From positions 1-6,622 of the forward strand of contig JAUHYJ010000207.1 of the NCBI GenBank assembly GCA_030425785.1: a stretch of 6,622 nucleotides of DNA. The letters run 5' to 3'. The position numbers and the translations under genes are program-made. Positions within the stretch are counted from its first letter, which is position 1. Each line of letters begins with the position of its first letter. The stretch is from Acidimicrobiia bacterium (GTDB lineage: Bacteria; Actinomycetota; Acidimicrobiia; Acidimicrobiales; Ilumatobacteraceae). Shown piece after piece: positions 1 through 6,622 of this stretch. The notes beneath the pieces were generated by a model. The model saw nothing but the letters and a program-made list of their open reading frames with translations. It made no database searches and was not told where the DNA came from.

Positions 1-1
1 C

Positions 2-181
2 TCGGTGACGATGGGCCATCTGCTCGGCCTCGAGCCGACCCCGTGGGAGTGGGACCGCTTCGTGATGGGGCACGCGTCGATCAGCCGGATCGAGGCGATG
101 CCGGTCGCCGACGGCTACACGTTCTGTCTCACGGCGTTGTCGAACCAGGAGCACATTGAGCCGGCGGAGCGTTCGCGCTGA
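2..181 (+). CDS. Histidine phosphatase family protein, C-terminal fragment
   Basis: The reading frame is open from the left edge and ends at TGA 179-181, giving 59 residues of a C-terminus. The visible part reads like the end of the phosphoglycerate mutase-like histidine phosphatase fold: a helix with GHLLGLEPTPWEWDRF, then HASISRIE, then a beta-strand segment ending LTALSNQEHI. It resembles the family pattern of LLGLP, then NASIT, then a terminal LND-x-HL. The catalytic RHG motif and the second catalytic His would lie upstream and cannot be seen, so neither activity nor substrate can be judged. The gene runs in the same direction as the heme A synthase gene 58 bp downstream. A separate promoter-like element in that gap suggests the two need not be one transcript. 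The family call rests on motif resemblance only. Confidence 0.65.
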   Translation, partial: SVTMGHLLGLEPTPWEWDRFVMGHASISRIEAMPVADGYTFCLTALSNQEHIEPAERSR

Positions 182-225
182 GCCTGCACCGCGCGGGCCT
201 TGCGCCACTGGGCCGTCGCGCGCCG

Positions 226-239
226 TAACCTGGGCGGCG
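226..239 (+). promoter_or_regulatory. Putative -10 element for a leaderless heme A synthase transcript
   Basis: TAACCT at 226-231 fits the actinobacterial sigma-70 -10 pattern TAnnnT. Only 8 bases separate it from the ATG at 240, so initiation at the usual distance would place the RNA start at or next to the start codon. No clear Shine-Dalgarno sequence precedes that ATG, as expected for a leaderless mRNA. A possible -35 (TTGCGC, 200-205) has a 20-base spacer, which is long, so it is weak. A related element, TAGCCT, lies upstream of guaB1. Confidence 0.4.
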
Positions 240-1163
240 ATGCAGGTCTCGCCCGCTCGCTACCGCCGGATCGCCATCGGCGCCCTCGTCGCGCTGTCGG
301 TGATCATCGTCACCGGCGCCGCCGTCCGGCTCACCAATTCGGGCCTCGGCTGCGACGACTGGCCGGCGTGCAACTCCACGTCGCTCATCGACGTGTCGTC
401 GACGCACGCGGCGATCGAGCAGATCAACCGGCTCTTCACCGGTGTCGTCGGCGCCGCCGTCATCCTGGCCGTCCTCGCGTCCCGCTGGCGGACGCCACGC
501 CGACGCGACCTGACGCTGCTGTCGTGGTGGCTCGTCATCGGCGTCGTCGCGAACGCCGTTCTCGGCGGCATCTCGGTCAAGGTCGACCTGCACCCGATGG
601 CGGTCCAGGGCCACATGCTGCTGTCGATGATGCTGATCGTCGCCGGCACCGTCCTCGTCAAGCGGGCGGGCGAGCCCGACGGTGTCGAACTGAGGCGCAC
701 GGTGAGCCTCGCGAGCCGCCGGTTGACGTGGCTCGTGTTCGGTGTCACGTCCGTGGCGATCGTCACCGGCACGGTCGTCACCGGTGCCGGCCCGCACGCC
801 GGCGACGAGCTCGCCGAGCGGCTCGACATCGCCATCCCCACCGCCGCGCGGCTCCATGCCGTCACGGTGCTGACCGCCCTCGCGCTGGCCGTGCTGCTCG
901 CCTGGCGGATGCGTTCGGTGCATGCCGACCGCAGGGTGCTCGCCGGGCCGCTCGAGCGCTGGATCCTCGCGGGCGCCGGCCAAGCGGCCCTCGGGTACAT
1001 CCAGTACTTCAACGACGTGCCCGAACTGCTCGTCGGCATCCACGTCGCCGGGGCCACGCTCGTGATGTTCCTCACCACCCAGCTCGTGCTGGCGACACGC
1101 GCGCCGCTCGACCCGGCCGCCCCGCATCTCGATGACACGACGTCGCAGCCGGCGACCGTCTGA
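240..1163 (+). CDS. ctaA: Heme A synthase (COX15/CtaA family)
   Basis: This predicted polytopic membrane protein (307 aa) would oxidise the C8 methyl of heme O to the formyl group of heme A, the cofactor of aa3-type cytochrome oxidase. About eight hydrophobic segments are visible (roughly residues 11-29, 66-82, 94-112, 122-142, 164-183, 208-223, 242-258, 264-284), the usual CtaA architecture. Diagnostic features are GAAVRLTNSGLGCDDWPAC with the extracytoplasmic cysteine pair (C38 and C44), then HAAIEQINR (H56, E60, N63-R64), HPMAVQGH (H119, H126), GAGPHAGD (H187), RLH (H207), and GYIQYFNDVPELLVGIH (H269). These include the expected heme-ligand histidines. ATG 240 was chosen over the in-frame TTG at 156 because it starts just before the first membrane segment, leaves the upstream gene intact and sits directly after a -10-like element. 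The last 32 bp overlap the next gene. The family is certain; the assignment to heme A is inferred from conserved residues. Confidence 0.93.
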   Translation: MQVSPARYRRIAIGALVALSVIIVTGAAVRLTNSGLGCDDWPACNSTSLIDVSSTHAAIEQINRLFTGVVGAAVILAVLASRWRTPRRRDLTLLSWWLVIGVVANAVLGGISVKVDLHPMAVQGHMLLSMMLIVAGTVLVKRAGEPDGVELRRTVSLASRRLTWLVFGVTSVAIVTGTVVTGAGPHAGDELAERLDIAIPTAARLHAVTVLTALALAVLLAWRMRSVHADRRVLAGPLERWILAGAGQAALGYIQYFNDVPELLVGIHVAGATLVMFLTTQLVLATRAPLDPAAPHLDDTTSQPATV

Positions 1164-1725
1164 TCCCTTCGCCGCGCTCGGTCTCGCCCCCGACGCGACC
1201 GAGGAGCAGATCCGGGATGCGCGCAACCGACTGGCCAAGCGCCAGCACCCCGACGTCGGGGGCAGCCTCGACGCGATGCAGCGCATCAACGAGGCGGCGG
1301 ACGCGGCACTCGCAGCGTCGTCGCGGCGTGCGGCGGCGCGCGCCGCATCCCGGGCGCCGGCACCGCCGCCGACCCGGTCGACCGACACCGGCGAGCGGCG
1401 CTCGATCGTCCGGCGCGATCACCCGTCGTTCACGATCGAGGCGCTGCCGGCCGAGGCGTTCGAGGCGCTGCTGATCGCGGGGTCGGTGCTCGGCCAGATC
1501 GCCGACGACGATCCGCCCTACCGGCTCGACGTCGACATCGACGGCCGGTCCGAGACGTGGTGTCGGCTCGACGTCGTTCCCGACGGCGGCGGCTCGACGG
1601 TGAGCCTGACGGTCGCGACGAGTCGCATCGACGTGTCCGTCACCGATGTGCGCGATCAGTTCGTCGCCGAGCTCAACCAGCTCGACTGGGGCGACGACGG
1701 TCCCCAGCGGCGCCTGCCGGTCTGA
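1132..1725 (+). CDS. J-domain protein with an unassigned C-terminal domain
   Basis: The 197-residue product begins with a basic stretch (MTRRRSRRPS), then a compact J-domain at about residues 11-60: DPFAALGL, a helix EEQIRDARNRLAKRQ, the HPD tripeptide at 39-41 that contacts DnaK, and a helix containing QRINEAADAAL. Residues about 61-97 are Ala/Arg/Pro-rich and probably disordered. Residues about 98-185 look like a folded alpha/beta domain (FTIEALPAEAFEALLIAGSVLG, DDPPYRLDVDIDG, TWCRLDVVPDGGGSTVSLTVA) that I cannot assign to a named family. There is no Gly/Phe region, zinc-finger cysteines or DnaJ client-binding C-domain, so this is a class-C type J-protein and not DnaJ itself. A DnaK co-chaperone role is inferred from HPD alone. 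ATG 1132 overlaps ctaA by 32 bp. No later ATG, GTG or TTG precedes the J-domain in frame, and no Shine-Dalgarno is visible, so translation may be coupled to ctaA. Confidence 0.82.
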   Translation: MTRRRSRRPSDPFAALGLAPDATEEQIRDARNRLAKRQHPDVGGSLDAMQRINEAADAALAASSRRAAARAASRAPAPPPTRSTDTGERRSIVRRDHPSFTIEALPAEAFEALLIAGSVLGQIADDDPPYRLDVDIDGRSETWCRLDVVPDGGGSTVSLTVATSRIDVSVTDVRDQFVAELNQLDWGDDGPQRRLPV

Positions 1726-5628
<3,903 letters not shown>

Positions 5629-5632
<4 letters not shown>

Positions 5633-6324
5633 GCAAGCCGGTCACGTTCCTCGCCGGGAACTCGCTCGCGAGCCGCGTGTTCTACCGGGTCGCGTGGGCG
5701 ATCGTGGTGCCCCTGTTCCGGCTGTACACGCGACTCACGATCAACGGCCGCGAGCACCTGCCGGCCGAGGGTGCGTTCATCCTCGCCCCGAACCACCGGT
5801 CGTACCTCGACACGCCCTTCGCCGGCACCGTGCGCTGGAAGCGGATGCGGTTCATGGGCAAGGACACGATGTGGAAGATCGCCTGGCTCGGCAAGATCTT
5901 CTCGGCGCTCGGCGCCTTCCCGGTCACCCGCGGCACCGCCGACCGCGAGGCGCTCAAGCGGGCCATCCAGGTGCTCGAGCTGGGTGAGCCGCTCGTCCTG
6001 TTCCCCGAGGGCGAGCGCAAGTCGGGTCCGGTCGTGCAGCCGCTGTTCGACGGCGCGGTCTACGTCGCGTTCAAGGCCGGTGTGCCGATCGTGCCCGTCG
6101 GCATCGGTGGCAGCGAGCGGGTGATGCCCAAAGGGTCGAAGTTCGTGTATCCGCGCAAGGTCCACGTCGAGATCGGCCCGCCGATCCACCCGCCCGCCGT
6201 CGAACCCGGCCAGCGCATCCCGCGCACGGCCTACAAGGAGTCGACCGAGCTGCTCCACAGCGAGATCCAGCGCCTGTTCGACCACGCCATGACGAAGGTC
6301 GGCTGGTCCTACCCGATCGACTGA
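5629..6324 (+). CDS. plsC: 1-acyl-sn-glycerol-3-phosphate acyltransferase (PlsC family)
   Basis: The 231-residue product should acylate lysophosphatidic acid to phosphatidic acid at the inner face of the cytoplasmic membrane, the second acylation of phospholipid synthesis. All four acyltransferase motifs are visible: NHRSYLD (H56 and D61, the H-x4-D catalytic pair), GAFPVTR (95-101), FPEGER (125-130, phosphate binding), and VPIVPVGI (152-159). A hydrophobic stretch at about 17-32 (VFYRVAWAIVVPLFRL) could anchor the N-terminus at the membrane. GTG 5629 overlaps the cmk TGA as GTGA and has a strong GGAGG, so translation is coupled to cmk. A cmk-plsC neighbourhood also occurs in other bacteria. 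Acyl donor and chain specificity cannot be read from the sequence; other lysophospholipid acyltransferases share the fold. Confidence 0.92.
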
Positions 6325-6455
6325 CGTTCCGGTCGGAGTTTCCGCGCCATTCCCTCGTTCTGGGCGGAGAATCCGACGGCATGACGTCCGAAACTCCGCC
6401 CAGAACGAGGCGCTGCGCCGGCTCTCCGACCAGAACGAGGTCCGACGAGAACGAG
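6325..6455. repeat. Nested inverted array of a 16-bp motif
   Basis: Five copies of CTCGTTCTGGKCGGAG or close variants fill the gap between plsC and the M18 gene. Plus-strand copies are 6325-6338 (14 bases of the motif, one mismatch, starting right after the plsC stop) and 6354-6369. Minus-strand copies are 6409-6394 (exact) and 6439-6424 (exact with K = T), plus a degenerate one at 6455-6440 (CTCGTTCTCGTCGGAC) joined directly to the previous copy. The two plus copies are about 31 bp apart and the two good minus copies 30 bp apart, so the outer and inner pairs share almost the same centre of dyad symmetry (about 6381). The function is unknown. Confidence 0.85.
6353..6410. terminator. 17-bp perfect inverted repeat, possible two-way terminator
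   Basis: Positions 6353-6369 (CCTCGTTCTGGGCGGAG) are exactly complementary to 6394-6410, separated by a 24-base loop. The hairpin lies between convergent genes, where a bidirectional terminator would be expected. There is no T-run on either side and the loop is long, so it is not a canonical intrinsic terminator. It is also the inner pair of the nested motif array. The structure is certain as sequence; the terminator role is a guess. Confidence 0.35.
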
Positions 6456-6465
6456 CCGGGGGGTC

Positions 6466-6622
6466 TCAGAGTTCAAAGGCGGCGCGTAGGGCCGATGCCA
6501 GGCGTGGTGGGTCGTCGGCGCCGCAGAGCTCGCGGGCAGCGTGCATGCTCAGCTGCGGAACACCGACGTCGACGGTGTCGATGCCGAGGCGGGTGGCCGT
6601 GATCGGTCCGATCGTCGAGCCG
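6466..6622 (-). CDS. M18 family aminopeptidase, C-terminal fragment
   Basis: The minus-strand frame runs in from the right edge and ends at TGA (6468-6466), giving 51 C-terminal residues. They read [38 protein letters not shown] followed by a short helix, in pieces no other family I know matches. GSTIGPI, [19 protein letters not shown] sequence and the CGADDP tail are characteristic of aspartyl/M18 aminopeptidases. The His in SMH (codon 6543-6541) corresponds to the C-terminal zinc ligand of the dinuclear metal site. The protein would be a cytosolic metallo-aminopeptidase releasing N-terminal residues from peptides, but specificity cannot be judged because most of the gene lies outside the window. 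It converges with plsC across a 141-bp gap. Confidence 0.88.
   Translation of the reverse strand, partial: GSTIGPITATRLGIDTVDVGVPQLSMHAARELCGADDPPRLASALRAAFEL

Noticed and set aside
156..239. A TTG-initiated N-terminal extension of heme A synthase
   Set aside because: It would overlap the upstream phosphatase gene, add an Arg/Pro-rich tail with no family match, and ignore the -10-like element next to ATG 240.
129..1388. A 419-codon minus-strand open frame opposite ctaA and the J-protein gene
   Set aside because: Its product is dominated by Arg, Asp, Gly and His as expected for an antisense shadow of GC-rich coding sequence, and it crosses two well-supported genes.
6325..6455. CRISPR array
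   Set aside because: The repeats are short, occur in both orientations, and lack uniform spacers; no cas gene is present.
6325..6465. Insertion sequence or MITE remnant
   Set aside because: There is no transposase fragment, and no target-site duplication could be recognised at the edges, although the repeats themselves remain unexplained.
6381..6602. A 73-codon plus-strand frame after plsC
   Set aside because: It begins inside the inverted-repeat array and then runs antisense to the well-supported M18 C-terminus; composition is Arg-rich without a domain.

Overview
The window looks like chromosomal core sequence from a high-GC actinobacterium, most likely of the Acidimicrobiia (Ilumatobacter-like) type. 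That placement is an inference from the GC-rich third positions, the exclusive use of TGA stops (all nine visible stops), the GTG starts, the actinobacterial form of heme A synthase, and a CBS-domain GuaB1-type enzyme. I see no mobile element, RNA gene, CRISPR array or phage gene. Genes are densely packed, with several 4-bp GTGA overlaps.

Layout from left to right: (1) the 3' end of a histidine phosphatase family gene (+). (2) A COX15/CtaA heme A synthase (+), preceded by a -10-like element placed so that the transcript may be leaderless, and overlapped at its 3' end by a gene for a J-domain protein with an unassigned C-terminal domain (+). (3) A convergent two-gene unit (-): an alpha/beta hydrolase followed, through a GTGA overlap, by a Sua5-type threonylcarbamoyl-AMP synthase for tRNA t6A. 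Its stop codon abuts the J-protein stop in the palindrome TGATCA. (4) A short divergent promoter region, then a three-gene unit (+): guaB1-type GMP reductase/IMP dehydrogenase-like protein, cytidylate kinase (cmk), and a PlsC-type 1-acylglycerol-3-phosphate acyltransferase, joined by GTGA overlaps. (5) A 141-bp intergenic stretch holding a nested inverted-repeat array. (6) The C-terminal end of an M18 aminopeptidase (-), whose 5' part lies beyond the window.

The genes are mostly housekeeping: heme A for cytochrome oxidase, tRNA modification, purine and pyrimidine nucleotide metabolism, and phospholipid synthesis. No new multi-gene system is evident. The points most worth a second look are the nested 16-mer repeat array between plsC and the M18 gene, the duplicated start region of cmk, the J-protein's C-terminal domain, the GMP-reductase-like signature of the IMPDH-family protein, and the apparent leaderless starts.
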